Shown piece by piece: positions 51,261 through 59,222 of a stretch of 59,222 nt of DNA. The first letter of the stretch is position 1. Every line of letters starts with the position of its first letter. The notes under the pieces were generated by a model. The model was not told where the DNA came from, ran no database searches, and was given only the letters and a program-made list of their open reading frames with translations. Both the position numbers and the translations under genes were made by a program. Source of the DNA: Acidobacteriota bacterium. GTDB lineage: Bacteria > Acidobacteriota > Vicinamibacteria > Vicinamibacterales > UBA8438. Where the stretch lies: NCBI GenBank assembly GCA_026708265.1, contig JAPOVI010000215.1:1-59222 (forward strand), written 5' to 3'.

Positions 51261-51836
51261 CTACGGGAGTTGGCGCACCAGGAACTGCACCGGGCTCTGG
51301 CGCCCCAACCGAATGCGCAGCCGCCGCAGGACGTCCGTGGCACGCCCGTCCCCCGCGGCGCGCGCCGGCGTGGACGCGGCGATCCGGACGAGATACGACC
51401 GACCCGTCCGGAGCCCCGTCCTCTCCGCCAACCGCGGCGGGATCTCGCCGGAGTTCCTGGAGACGGAGAGCACGGTACCCGGCGCGTCGGAAACAGCGGC
51501 CGGCCCCACGGGGAGGACGTCCACCGGCATCCCGGGAGCCAGCTTCTCGGCGTCCCGCGCGGAGACGAAGGCGAGCAGCTCCGCGCGAGCCCCGCCTTCC
51601 GCGTCGACGACAGGCGGGGCAGTGGTGTCCCACTGCACCGCCGGAACGCCATGGAGCCAGAGGCTGTGGTCCGTCGTCCCCGCCACGAGCCAGGCGAGCA
51701 CGATCAGGGCGAGGCCGGCACACAGCCTCGTCACGACGAACTGATGCGGTGGATCCACGCGGACGAGCCCGTTCAGCGAGTCGGGTTGGGCGTGCGCGAC
51801 GACCGCGTCGTCCCGGTAGAGGTTCTTCGCGAACAT
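51261..51836 (-). CDS. NHLM-type secretion accessory protein (short HlyD-like)
   Basis: 191 residues. One membrane helix (LCAGLALIVLAWLVAG, near 40-55) is followed by a periplasmic part with two strand-rich segments: RAELLAFVSARDAEKLAPGM, then PVDVLPVGP, and a closing RIRLGRQSPVQFLVRQLP. The layout is that of a very short adaptor: the lipoyl-like and barrel parts are partly present and no long coiled coil is seen. NHLM loci usually hold such an HlyD-like protein, which is longer in other members, so this one is reduced. It lies between the precursor gene and the C39 exporter and should be made with them. Confidence 0.82.
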   Translation of the reverse strand: MFAKNLYRDDAVVAHAQPDSLNGLVRVDPPHQFVVTRLCAGLALIVLAWLVAGTTDHSLWLHGVPAVQWDTTAPPVVDAEGGARAELLAFVSARDAEKLAPGMPVDVLPVGPAAVSDAPGTVLSVSRNSGEIPPRLAERTGLRTGRSYLVRIAASTPARAAGDGRATDVLRRLRIRLGRQSPVQFLVRQLP

Positions 51837-51902
51837 TCGGGTGACCGCCGGACGCCCCCCACAGTGATACGGCCGCGCGCGAGGCGTTGCGCGTCGCGAA
51901 CG

Positions 51903-52223
51903 CTACTCGTCGTAGTCGTTGGCGTCCCACCACTGCGGGGCGTTGTTCCAGCGGTCGTTGTCGTCCTCGCCGCGGTCGTTGGCCCAACTGGCGGCGCTGA
52001 CCGATTGCAGCTCGGCCGCCTTCAGCTTCGCCCTGGGCGGGAGCACGATGTTGGTGGTGTTTTCGCTGTCTTCCAGCACCTTGATCTTGAACCCCTCCGG
52101 AATGGGAACGTCCAGCTCCTCCTTGATCGCCCTGTGCGGATCTTCGAGCAGTCTGGCCCTGAAGGCTTCGTCCTCGGCCGCCTTCTCCAGAAGGTGGATG
52201 CGCATTTGCCCAGCAGTCTTCAT
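51903..52223 (-). CDS. NHLP-type RiPP precursor peptide (nitrile-hydratase-like leader plus core)
   Basis: 106 residues. Residues 1-78 form a nitrile hydratase alpha-like leader: FRARLLEDPHRAIKEELDVP, IPEGFKIKVLEDSENTTNIV and LPPRAKLKAAELQSVSAA. A leader ending GG or similar would be cut by the C39 domain; VSAA at 75-78 is the likely site. The predicted core (79-106) is SWANDRGEDDNDRWNNAPQW followed by WDANDYDE. It has four Trp, seven Asp, five Asn and two Arg, only one Ser, and no Cys or Thr. Lanthionine and azole formation are therefore unlikely. AAGGAGG sits 4 bases before the ATG, a very strong ribosome site. It is the first gene of the export operon. Confidence 0.92.
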   Translation of the reverse strand: MKTAGQMRIHLLEKAAEDEAFRARLLEDPHRAIKEELDVPIPEGFKIKVLEDSENTTNIVLPPRAKLKAAELQSVSAASWANDRGEDDNDRWNNAPQWWDANDYDE

Positions 52224-52380
52224 GGTCCCTCCTTGGCGCGTTCGCGAGCGCCCCATATTCCGGCGGGCAGACCTACTCGCACTCGAACGTAGCACGACCT
52301 CGCACTCTCCGTCCCTACCCGAATTGGGGGGATCGTCACAACGGGAATGCGGGCTTCGGGGACTACAGGTCGCCGGGAGA
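52224..52380. promoter_or_regulatory. Upstream region of the precursor peptide gene
   Basis: 157 bases between the ADOP permease stop and the precursor ATG. A promoter is expected because the precursor should be made in excess of its exporters. On the minus strand TTGTGA near 52336 and TAGGGA about 18 bases downstream are weak candidates. AAGGAGG next to the ATG is clear. No strong terminator for the upstream permease was identified. Confidence 0.3.
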
Positions 52381-54882
52381 CTACCGGTGCCGCAGCGCGT
52401 TCATCGGATCGACCCGTGCCGCCCGATGGGCGGGGACGAGTCCGGCGGCCAGGGCGACGCCGGTCAGGATCAGGCCCGCCGCGGCGGCGACGGCGGGCGG
52501 CAGACCGTCGACTTCGTAGAGCATCGATTGCGCGATGCGCGCGACGCCGAGCGCCGCAACGAGGCCGAGCGCTCCGCCCGCCAGGGTCAGGCGCGCGACC
52601 TGGCCGAGCACCATGGCCCGCGTCCGCGCCGCGTCCGCGCCGAGCGCCATGCGCAAGCCGATCTCCTGCGTGCGCTGGGCCACCGCGTACGCCAGCACGC
52701 CGTAGAGCCCTATCGCAGCCAGCACGGTCGCGATCCCCGCGAAGGCCGCGGACAGCACCGCCATCGCACGGTCCTGGAAGCCGGTGTCCTCCACCTGCTG
52801 CGCAAGGGTCGCGAGGCCGGTGACCGGCAAGGTCGGAGCGGTCTCGGCCACCACCGCGGGAATGGAACGCAGCAGGCCCGCTGCCGGAAGGGCGCTCCGC
52901 ACGTAGAACGCGAGGGATCCGACCGTCTCCTCCTGTCGATACGGAACGAACAGCAGCGGCGGGGCGGGGCTTCCGGGGTCGTCCTGGCGCGTGTCCGCGA
53001 CGAGCCCGACGATCTCCGTGTCCAGCGCGGCGTCGAGCCCGCCGCGGCCCACGCGCCTCCCCACGGCCTCGCGCCCGAGCCCGAACCGGCGTGCGAACGC
53101 CTCGTTGACGACCGCGACCGGCGGAGCCCCGCGCACGTCCGACTCGGTGAACGTCCGGCCCGCCAGCAGCGGGATTCCAAGGGTCCGGAAGTAGTCGGCG
53201 CCGATCTGATTGAGCCTCGTACTGCGATTGGTGCCCGGTCCGGCCTCGAATCCCTCGACCATGACAGACGTTCCCTGAGCGGATCCCGAGAGCACCGGCG
53301 TCGAAGCCGCGGTCACCGCGCTCACCGCCGGCTGGGCCGCCAGCGCGTCCTCGACCCGCTCGTAGAGTGCGCGCGCCTGCGCATCCCCACCGCCGTCCAG
53401 GGCCGCCGACAGGCGGAACGTCACGACGTCTGCGGTCTGGATGCCGAGGTCGACGCGGCCCTGGTTCCACAGGCTCTGGATGAAGAGCCCGCCGACCAGC
53501 AGCAGCATCGCCGCGAGGGCGAACTGGGCCACGACCAGCCCGTTCCGAAAGCCGGCGGCCGAGCGGGCGCCGCCCGGTTGGGCATCGTCCTTGAGCACCG
53601 AGATCAACGCGACTCGCGTCCCGTGGAACGCCGGGAAGAGCCCGAACAGCACGCCCGTCCCCAGCGCGAGGGCGCCCGTGAACGGCACGGCACGCGGATC
53701 CAGCGTCAAGGGGATGTACTCGGCGACTTCGGGCGGCAGGAGCACGCCGATGAGACGGAGGGTCCATTGCGCCGCGACCAGCCCGGCCGCGCCGCCGAGC
53801 ATCGCGAGCAGGCACGACTCGGTGAGCAGCTGCGCCAGCAGGCGCCGCCGCGGCGCGCCGACCGCGAGTCGCACCGCCATCTCGGATCCGCGCGCGGCCG
53901 AGCGGGCGAGCAGCAGGTTCGCGACGTTGGCGCACGCAATCAGGAGTACGACCGCGGTGACGACGAACAGAAGGAACAGCGGGGGGCCGGCCACGTCGTC
54001 GATGACGCTCTGTCCCCGGCGTCCGTCCTCGACCTGCAGCGTTCTCGCGACGAACCGCTCCCGGGCTTCGTCGCCCGCCCCGGCCAGCAGCGGCGCCTCG
54101 ACCTCGGTGAGGATGCCGCGGTACAGTGGCTGCACCGCCGCGTGGGCCTGGTCTCGCGAGACCCCCGGCTCGAGTCGCGCGAAGAGGTAGAGCCAGTAGC
54201 TCCGGCGGTCCTCGAAGCGCCCCTCGCCGCCGCCCGTCGACAGCCGGCCGTGCATCGTTAGCGGCACGAAGAGGTCGGACGGCTGGTTGAACGTGGTGCC
54301 CCGAAACCCTGGCGGAGCCACGCCGGCGATGGTCAGCGGTTGCCCGTTGACGACGAGGGCATCGCCCACCACGTCGCGCGTCCCGCCCAGGCCGGACTGC
54401 CAGAACTCGTGGCCCAGGACGACGACCGGATGCCCGCCGATCGACTCGTCGACCTCCGGACCGAGCAGGCGCCCGACCGCGGGGGCGAGGCCGAGGGTCG
54501 GGAAGTACGACCCGGAGACCTGCGTCCCCTGGACGCTGACCGTCTGCCCCCGGTACGCCGCAACGGCGCGGAACCCTCGGTGCGCGGCGATATCGGTGAA
54601 GACTGTCTGCTCCCGCTCGAGGTCGCGGAACATCGGGTAGCTGAAGACCTCGTCGCACGAGCCCGCCCCGTCGCAACTGCTCGAGCCGCCCTTGGGACCC
54701 GGCGCTCGGAGGTTGACCAGCCCTCGAGGCTCGACGACCGGCAGCGGGCGCAGCAGGACCTGGCTGAAGAGCGAGAAGATCGCCGCGTTGGCCCCGATGC
54801 CGAGGGCCAGCGACGCCACAGCGACGCTCGTGACGACCGGGGTCTTGAGCAGGACGCGCAACGCGAGTCGGATGTCGGCCAT
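52381..54882 (-). CDS. ADOP/MacB-like FtsX-type ABC permease (833 residues)
   Basis: 833 residues. Two FtsX units, each with a MacB-type periplasmic domain, follow the Acidobacterial ADOP layout. TM1 is TPVVTSVAVASLALGIGANA; ILLACAN-like text (VVLLIACANVANLLLARSAA) marks the first FtsX core and IATVLAAIGLYGVLAYAVAQ the second. No ATPase domain is present, as in the family. ADOP proteins are thought to move peptides or lipids, but the role is unproven. It begins 22 bases after the LuxR-type regulator gene and ends 158 bases before the precursor peptide gene on the same strand. It may take part in immunity or export for the peptide locus, or only be a neighbour. Confidence 0.9.
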   Translation of the reverse strand: MADIRLALRVLLKTPVVTSVAVASLALGIGANAAIFSLFSQVLLRPLPVVEPRGLVNLRAPGPKGGSSSCDGAGSCDEVFSYPMFRDLEREQTVFTDIAAHRGFRAVAAYRGQTVSVQGTQVSGSYFPTLGLAPAVGRLLGPEVDESIGGHPVVVLGHEFWQSGLGGTRDVVGDALVVNGQPLTIAGVAPPGFRGTTFNQPSDLFVPLTMHGRLSTGGGEGRFEDRRSYWLYLFARLEPGVSRDQAHAAVQPLYRGILTEVEAPLLAGAGDEARERFVARTLQVEDGRRGQSVIDDVAGPPLFLLFVVTAVVLLIACANVANLLLARSAARGSEMAVRLAVGAPRRRLLAQLLTESCLLAMLGGAAGLVAAQWTLRLIGVLLPPEVAEYIPLTLDPRAVPFTGALALGTGVLFGLFPAFHGTRVALISVLKDDAQPGGARSAAGFRNGLVVAQFALAAMLLLVGGLFIQSLWNQGRVDLGIQTADVVTFRLSAALDGGGDAQARALYERVEDALAAQPAVSAVTAASTPVLSGSAQGTSVMVEGFEAGPGTNRSTRLNQIGADYFRTLGIPLLAGRTFTESDVRGAPPVAVVNEAFARRFGLGREAVGRRVGRGGLDAALDTEIVGLVADTRQDDPGSPAPPLLFVPYRQEETVGSLAFYVRSALPAAGLLRSIPAVVAETAPTLPVTGLATLAQQVEDTGFQDRAMAVLSAAFAGIATVLAAIGLYGVLAYAVAQRTQEIGLRMALGADAARTRAMVLGQVARLTLAGGALGLVAALGVARIAQSMLYEVDGLPPAVAAAAGLILTGVALAAGLVPAHRAARVDPMNALRHR

Positions 54883-54903
54883 GGTTGCGGGCCTTGATGG
54901 TCT

Positions 54904-55776
54904 TCAGCGCGGCGACATGGTGACGCCCGACACGGACAACACCAGTCGGACCACGTCGGACTGCCGGGCGATCCGATGCTTGGCGAAGATCTGCTTCACG
55001 TGCCAACGGATCGTGCCTTCCTTCCGGCCCATGAGGGCGGCGATCTCGCGGAGACTGCGACCGGTGGCCAACTTCACGGCATGCAGGACACCTCCCTGGT
55101 CGGTCAACCCATCGCCCTGCCTCAGCAGTTCGACGGCACGGTCGTTGGCCGCGACGATCCGCCCCTGCCGGTCAACCTGGATGACAGTGGTTCCCGCGAC
55201 GTCCAGCAGCCCCGCGAGCGACTCTCCGAGCGCGCCGGCCTCGGCGAGCGCATGACGGAGGAGCACGAACTGGCGCACGTGGGGCAGAACTCGCTCGATC
55301 ATCCGGACCCGATCGGCGCCCCAACCGCCCGCGTCGACGGGATCGCCAAGCGCCCAGACCACCCGCGTTCCCGCCGGCCCGTCGAGACGCACGTTCAGGC
55401 TGTCCCGGGTACTCGTGCGTCGCAGCACCTCGTTGTACGTCGCCGACGTCTTTCGCTCCTCCTCGGTGTAGAGCTCTCTGACGTGGACCAGTTGGCTGTC
55501 GGGCAGTAGCCTGAGGCGCGGCACACGCTCGTCCCGAAACCAGTAGTCGCGCAAGTAGAGCCTCTCGAGATCCTTGCGGCGTTGTCCGCGGAAGCAGAAC
55601 TGCGCGAAGTAGAGCTCCGCGTCCTGTTGTGAACGCCCCCCGGCGACGACGAGACCGTCCCCCTTCACGCCGCATGCGGCATCAATGAGAGAAGCGGCCT
55701 CAGGCCAGTCGGTCGCGTCGAGCGCCACCTCGTGCAGCGACCGGAGCATGCGATCGTACAGGTCCTGTTGACCCAT
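54904..55776 (-). CDS. LuxR-type HTH regulator with internal deletion
   Basis: 290 residues. A large N-terminal sensor region (1-~215) is followed by TTVIQVDRQGRIVAANDRAV, a PAS-like strand, and a C-terminal HTH remnant: LREIAALMGRKEGTIRWHVK, then QIFAKHRIARQSDVVRLVLS. Relatives of this family normally have about 80 more residues between the PAS-like strand and the HTH, including an ALTPAE-like first HTH helix. Here GVLHAVKLATGRSLREIA joins the two directly, in frame. The recognition helix is intact, so DNA binding may survive. No response-regulator receiver domain is seen. It diverges from the TonB receptor and precedes the ADOP permease and the peptide operon. Confidence 0.8.
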   Translation of the reverse strand: MGQQDLYDRMLRSLHEVALDATDWPEAASLIDAACGVKGDGLVVAGGRSQQDAELYFAQFCFRGQRRKDLERLYLRDYWFRDERVPRLRLLPDSQLVHVRELYTEEERKTSATYNEVLRRTSTRDSLNVRLDGPAGTRVVWALGDPVDAGGWGADRVRMIERVLPHVRQFVLLRHALAEAGALGESLAGLLDVAGTTVIQVDRQGRIVAANDRAVELLRQGDGLTDQGGVLHAVKLATGRSLREIAALMGRKEGTIRWHVKQIFAKHRIARQSDVVRLVLSVSGVTMSPR

Positions 55777-56204
55777 TCCTCGGACTCTAGCGCCATTTGC
55801 GGATGGGCTGGCCCCCTCGAATGGGAGGGGTTCGCCAGCCGGCCCTTCCGGCCTCGGTCCCTCCTGTTTGAGGGGCGCGCAGGAGCCTGTCGATGCGGTA
55901 CGTTCATCGGCGTCGGTTCCGATCGCATGGCCGGGCCGGTTGCGGCACCGATCGGAGTCGCCGTGGGCATCGAGATGCACGGCGTCAATTACGCTCGGTG
56001 AGCGGCGGCAGCTTCGATAGAACGTCAGATCGAATTCGATAACGGGACGCAGGTCCGATAGTCCGGGGCCTGCACCCCGTCGGCGACGGTCTCGTTGTTC
56101 CGATCTCAAGAAGCCGCGCGTAGTCGCATCATCGCTGGCTGGCGCTGCTCGCGCGTCGGTCATGGTGTCCGGCATGGCTCCCGACCGTATGGGAGGTCCT
56201 TACC
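55777..56204. other. Divergent intergenic region between regulator and TonB receptor
   Basis: About 428 bases with no gene. It should carry the promoter of the regulator (minus strand) and of the TonB receptor (plus strand). Two short stem-loops with CCCTC/GAGGG arms lie near 55812-55830 and 55859-55875 but have no T-run. GGGAGG at 56191-56196 is the ribosome site of the receptor. No strong -35/-10 pair for the receptor was found. Confidence 0.45.
55784..55789 (-). promoter_or_regulatory. -10 element of a probable leaderless promoter for the LuxR-type gene
   Basis: On the minus strand TAGAGT at 55789-55784 is followed by 7 bases and then the ATG at 55776. Transcription would start at or next to the start codon, as at 722. 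GAGGA lies directly against the ATG, too near for a normal Shine-Dalgarno site. No clear -35 box is seen. Confidence 0.4.
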
Positions 56205-59174
56205 GTGATTGGTCGAGTACTGATTCCAGTCCTTGCCTTCGTGTCTCTTGCGGCGACCTCCGTCGTGTCCGCGCAGAGTTCCATCGCCGGCAGCGTCTCC
56301 GACGAGACGGGCGGCGTGCTGCCAGGAGTTACCGTGGTGGCGGCCAGCGAGGCCCTCATCGAGCAGCGTCGCGTCGCATTCAGCGATGCGCGGGGGCGCT
56401 ACGCCGTGGAGGCGCTGCGCCCCGGCCTCTACACGATCACGTTCACGCTCCCGGGCTTCAGCACCGTCGTCCGGGAAGGCGTCGAGGTGCTTGCCGGCGT
56501 GAGCGTGCCGATCAACGCACGGCTCGCGGTCGGCTCCCTTGAAGAGACCGTCACCGTCTCCGGCGCCACACCGGTCGTTGACGTGCAGCAGGCCACTCAG
56601 CGCTCGGTGATCGGCCGCGAGACCATCCAGGCCCTGCCGACCAACCGCACCACGCACACCGTCGGGAAGATCCTGCCGGGCATGAAGATGACCGGCTCGA
56701 TGCTGGGCGGCGCGGGGAGCACGATAGTGCAGCAGTACATGACTGCACGCGGCAAGAGCCACGCGCAGAACACGTCCCAGGTCGACGGGGTCGACACGCG
56801 GATGATACACGGTGGCGGCCTCCTTCCCTACGACAACATCGGGATGACGCAGGAGGTCTCCATCGAGACCAACCCGACCACGGCGGAGACCGCAGGCGGC
56901 GGCATCCGCATCAACATGATCCCCAAGGAAGGCTCGAACGACTTCAGCGGCGACCTCTACTTCAGCGGCATGGTCGCCGACTGGCAGGCAGACAACATCA
57001 CCGACGAGCTCCGCGCCCGCGGCGCCACGACGCCCACGTCCACGGAGCACATGTTCGACATCAACCCGGCCCTTGGCGGACCCATCGTCCGCGACCGGCT
57101 CTGGTTCTACGCTTCGGGGCGAATCAACCACGCCAGGCTCCGTCCGGCCGGCGCCAGCTTCTTCTCTCCGGATCCGGAGACGGGCCGGCTCCTGCCCGAT
57201 CCGAGCCGCCCGGGCTTCAACGACACCGCCACCGACAATGTCTCCTTCCGCCTCACCTGGCAGGCCGGCGAGAGCCACAAGGTCATCAGCTACCGGGACC
57301 AATTCTGGCGTTACCAATCCCACATGCGGGGCACGGCGACGACCGACTGGTCGACGGTGCCGGAGAGGTACTCGCGAGGCACTCAGTACGTGTGGCCCAC
57401 GAAGTGGACCCACACCGCAACCAACCGGCTTCTGATCGAGGCCGGCTTTCAGCACTGGCAGTACCGGAACAGATTCTTCATTCCACAGGTGGGCACGCAT
57501 TTCGAATCGCCCGAGACGTGGGCGGGGCCGCCCGAGACGCAGACCACGCCGTGGTACGCGAACGCCGGCCAAGTCCATCTTCCCGGGAACTACGTGACGA
57601 AGGCGTCAGACCGCGGCTACTGCTGCCGGGACTCGAGACTGCCGGCCTACGTCTACCTGGCCACCGTGGCGTACGTGACCGGTTCGCACAGCTTCAAGGC
57701 GGGCCTTACGGGTCGCTGGGGACGCGAGCAATCGTCACAGGAGGCGCACAACGGTTCGCTCGTACAATGGTACCTCGATGGCAACCCTTTCCGGGTGTTG
57801 GTTTCGCCCAACCCCTCCGAGATCAGAACCGAGGTCAACCGCGACCTTGGGATCTACGTGCAAGATCAGTTGACGCTCGACCGCTTCACGTTCAACGCCG
57901 GGGTCCGCGTGGAGCATTTCAAGGGGGGCATCGGAGAGAGCTCCTCGCCACGCGGCCGCTTCGTGCCAGCGCGCCGGGCCCAGGGGGCCGAAGTACTCGA
58001 CTTCACCGACGTGCTGCCCCGCTTCAGCGTTGTCTGGGACCTGTTCGGCAACGCGCGCACGGCGCTCAAGTTCAGCGCCGGACGCTATGTGGGAGCGCTG
58101 GGCGTCTTTGCGCTGCGGCCCTACAGCCCTGTCCGGCGAAGCGGCGAATACCGCAGCTGGTTCGACCGCGACCTCGACGGCCGTGACCTCCCGACGAATG
58201 GGGACGACATCGCGCAGGACAACGAGATCGTACCCAGCAGCGACCCGCAGTTCGGGATTCGCGCCGCACGCCGGCCCGATCCCAACCTGCAACGCGAGGA
58301 CAGTTGGGACTTCTCGTTCGGCGTGCAGCAGGAGCTGGCGGCAGGCGTATCGCTCAACGTCGCCCACTATCACTCCACCGAGGGGAGGCTGTGGGCGTTG
58401 CGCGACATTGGAGTGTCGCCGGACGACTACCGGCGGTTCGACATTGCCAATCCGCTGGACCCGAGCGAGAGGATTCCAGTCTACGATCTCATACCCGGCA
58501 GGGAGATCGGAGACGTGGTCGAGCGGTCGTCGGACCTCAACAAGCGCAGCTATCACGGGGTCGAGGTCAGCGTGCAGGCCCGGCTTGCGGGGGGCGGCAC
58601 AATCGTCGCCGGGTGGTACGCCGACCGGCAACTGGCCACGGACTGTGACACGCACGACCCGAACCGCTTCCGCTTCTGCGACGAGACGGGGGAGCTGTTC
58701 CAGGACCATGGCGTCGTGGACCCGATCGCCTTCCGGCACGAGTTCAAGCTCGCCGCCTCCCGCGAGCTGCCGGGTGGGCTCGAGGGCGCCGTCTCGTTCA
58801 TCAGCTATCCGGGCGCCGGCAGCTCGCCGGCGGCCCCTTTTCCGCCAACGGACAATACCGACCCGCGGTGGAGGGACGTGGTGTACCCCGTGCCGTACCG
58901 CCTGTTTCCCGATGGAAGGCCTACCGCGCCGATCGACGACGTCCTCCTGCTCGCTCCCGGCGCGCAATATCTGGACCGCTGGAACCAGATCGACGTGAGC
59001 ATCAAGCGGCGCTTCAGCGTTGGCGGCGTAGACCTCCTGCCGGCGGTCGACCTCTTCAATGTCGGCAACTCCAGCCCGGTGCTGGCCGAGATCGAGACGT
59101 ACGGCTCTGCCGGCAAGCCGATCACGATTCTCGGCGGCCGAATGCTGCGACTTGGGGTACTCGTGTTGTTCTGA
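56205..59174 (+). CDS. TonB-dependent receptor with N-terminal carboxypeptidase-regulatory domain
   Basis: 989 residues. A signal peptide (VLIPVLAFVSLAATSVVSAQ) is followed by a carboxypeptidase regulatory-like domain (SIAGSVSDETGGVLPGVTVV, about 25-110), a plug domain (AGSTIVQQYMTARGKSHAQN near 170) and a long beta-barrel ending in Leu-Val-Leu-Phe, the C-terminal aromatic needed for outer-membrane insertion. No obvious TonB box is seen after the signal peptide. Such oar-like proteins are abundant in Acidobacteriota and import glycans, peptides or metal complexes. It uses GTG with GGGAGG eight bases upstream. It diverges from the LuxR-type gene, so it may share control with the peptide locus or import a related product. 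Confidence 0.9.
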   Translation: MIGRVLIPVLAFVSLAATSVVSAQSSIAGSVSDETGGVLPGVTVVAASEALIEQRRVAFSDARGRYAVEALRPGLYTITFTLPGFSTVVREGVEVLAGVSVPINARLAVGSLEETVTVSGATPVVDVQQATQRSVIGRETIQALPTNRTTHTVGKILPGMKMTGSMLGGAGSTIVQQYMTARGKSHAQNTSQVDGVDTRMIHGGGLLPYDNIGMTQEVSIETNPTTAETAGGGIRINMIPKEGSNDFSGDLYFSGMVADWQADNITDELRARGATTPTSTEHMFDINPALGGPIVRDRLWFYASGRINHARLRPAGASFFSPDPETGRLLPDPSRPGFNDTATDNVSFRLTWQAGESHKVISYRDQFWRYQSHMRGTATTDWSTVPERYSRGTQYVWPTKWTHTATNRLLIEAGFQHWQYRNRFFIPQVGTHFESPETWAGPPETQTTPWYANAGQVHLPGNYVTKASDRGYCCRDSRLPAYVYLATVAYVTGSHSFKAGLTGRWGREQSSQEAHNGSLVQWYLDGNPFRVLVSPNPSEIRTEVNRDLGIYVQDQLTLDRFTFNAGVRVEHFKGGIGESSSPRGRFVPARRAQGAEVLDFTDVLPRFSVVWDLFGNARTALKFSAGRYVGALGVFALRPYSPVRRSGEYRSWFDRDLDGRDLPTNGDDIAQDNEIVPSSDPQFGIRAARRPDPNLQREDSWDFSFGVQQELAAGVSLNVAHYHSTEGRLWALRDIGVSPDDYRRFDIANPLDPSERIPVYDLIPGREIGDVVERSSDLNKRSYHGVEVSVQARLAGGGTIVAGWYADRQLATDCDTHDPNRFRFCDETGELFQDHGVVDPIAFRHEFKLAASRELPGGLEGAVSFISYPGAGSSPAAPFPPTDNTDPRWRDVVYPVPYRLFPDGRPTAPIDDVLLLAPGAQYLDRWNQIDVSIKRRFSVGGVDLLPAVDLFNVGNSSPVLAEIETYGSAGKPITILGGRMLRLGVLVLF

Positions 59175-59222
59175 TATGGACGCACTCGTCAAGCCAGCAC
59201 CGTCGGGCGCTACGGGTCACTG

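Noticed and set aside
44588-52223. Lanthipeptide or thiopeptide assignment for the peptide locus
   Set aside because: No LanM/LanB, YcaO or cyclodehydratase is present and the core has no Cys or Thr.
55812-55875. Two small CCCTC/GAGGG stem-loops
   Set aside because: Only two copies, short and with unlike loops; neither a CRISPR nor a clear terminator.
1-59222. tRNA, rRNA, CRISPR arrays, transposases or phage genes
   Set aside because: None was found on reading; without a covariance or repeat search, small RNAs cannot be excluded.

Overview
This 59 kb window is a chromosomal piece of a very GC-rich bacterium. The gene content points to an Acidobacteriota member, most likely of the Vicinamibacteria type. 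The markers are a DUF1552/DUF1592 cytochrome-type pair, an 800+ residue ADOP/MacB-like permease, a Ser/Thr kinase ending in a DUF4384-like domain, and a TonB-dependent receptor with an N-terminal carboxypeptidase-regulatory domain. No rRNA, tRNA, CRISPR array, integrase or intact insertion sequence was seen. The taxonomic call is inferred from gene families, not from a marker gene.

Layout. 1-2300: the 3' end of an error-prone DNA polymerase (dnaE2), a lipoprotein, a Phd-type antitoxin followed by toxin and nucleotidyltransferase debris, and a small membrane coiled-coil protein. 2442-9493 (minus): a serine beta-lactamase-like hydrolase, an ankyrin-repeat protein, a DUF1552 protein and a DUF1592-type c-cytochrome protein. 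9564-16220: a MATE exporter, two small plus-strand membrane genes, and a tightly overlapped potABCD-like polyamine importer, separated by a strong hairpin. 16247-22735 (minus): a heavy-metal RND tripartite pump led by a His-rich secreted protein. 22987-29132 (plus): a b-type cytochrome with a sulfite-oxidase-fold molybdoprotein, three small hypotheticals including a DUF5678/retropepsin pair, a heavy-metal P-type ATPase, and an OsmC protein.

29651-41086 (plus) is a long same-strand set: a membrane Ser/Thr kinase; two paralogous secreted proteins built of an Ig-like domain, a Gly/Ala-rich linker, a PKD domain and an unrecognised Cys-containing C-terminal domain; a caspase/PEGA/TPR protein between them; a decayed third paralog; and a TolC/HlyD/FtsX-permease trio that lacks its ATPase. 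This may be an envelope signalling or surface-display locus.

41179-55776 is a peptide natural-product (RiPP) locus of the NHLP type. It contains a nitrile-hydratase-like leader precursor (51903-52223), an HlyD-like secretion protein, a C39-peptidase ABC exporter and a second NHLM-type ABC exporter. A JmjC/cupin oxygenase overlaps the second exporter gene. Nearby are a phytanoyl-CoA-dioxygenase-like enzyme and a translationally coupled pair made of an unrecognised protein and an alpha/alpha-toroid protein. No LanM, YcaO or radical-SAM enzyme is present. The predicted core peptide has no Cys or Thr and a single Ser, but is rich in Trp, Asn and Asp, which suggests unusual chemistry such as hydroxylation or possibly Trp/Tyr prenylation. 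A LuxR-type regulator and an ADOP permease lie upstream on the same strand. A TonB receptor (56205-59174) diverges from the regulator. This locus is the best candidate in the window for an undescribed system.
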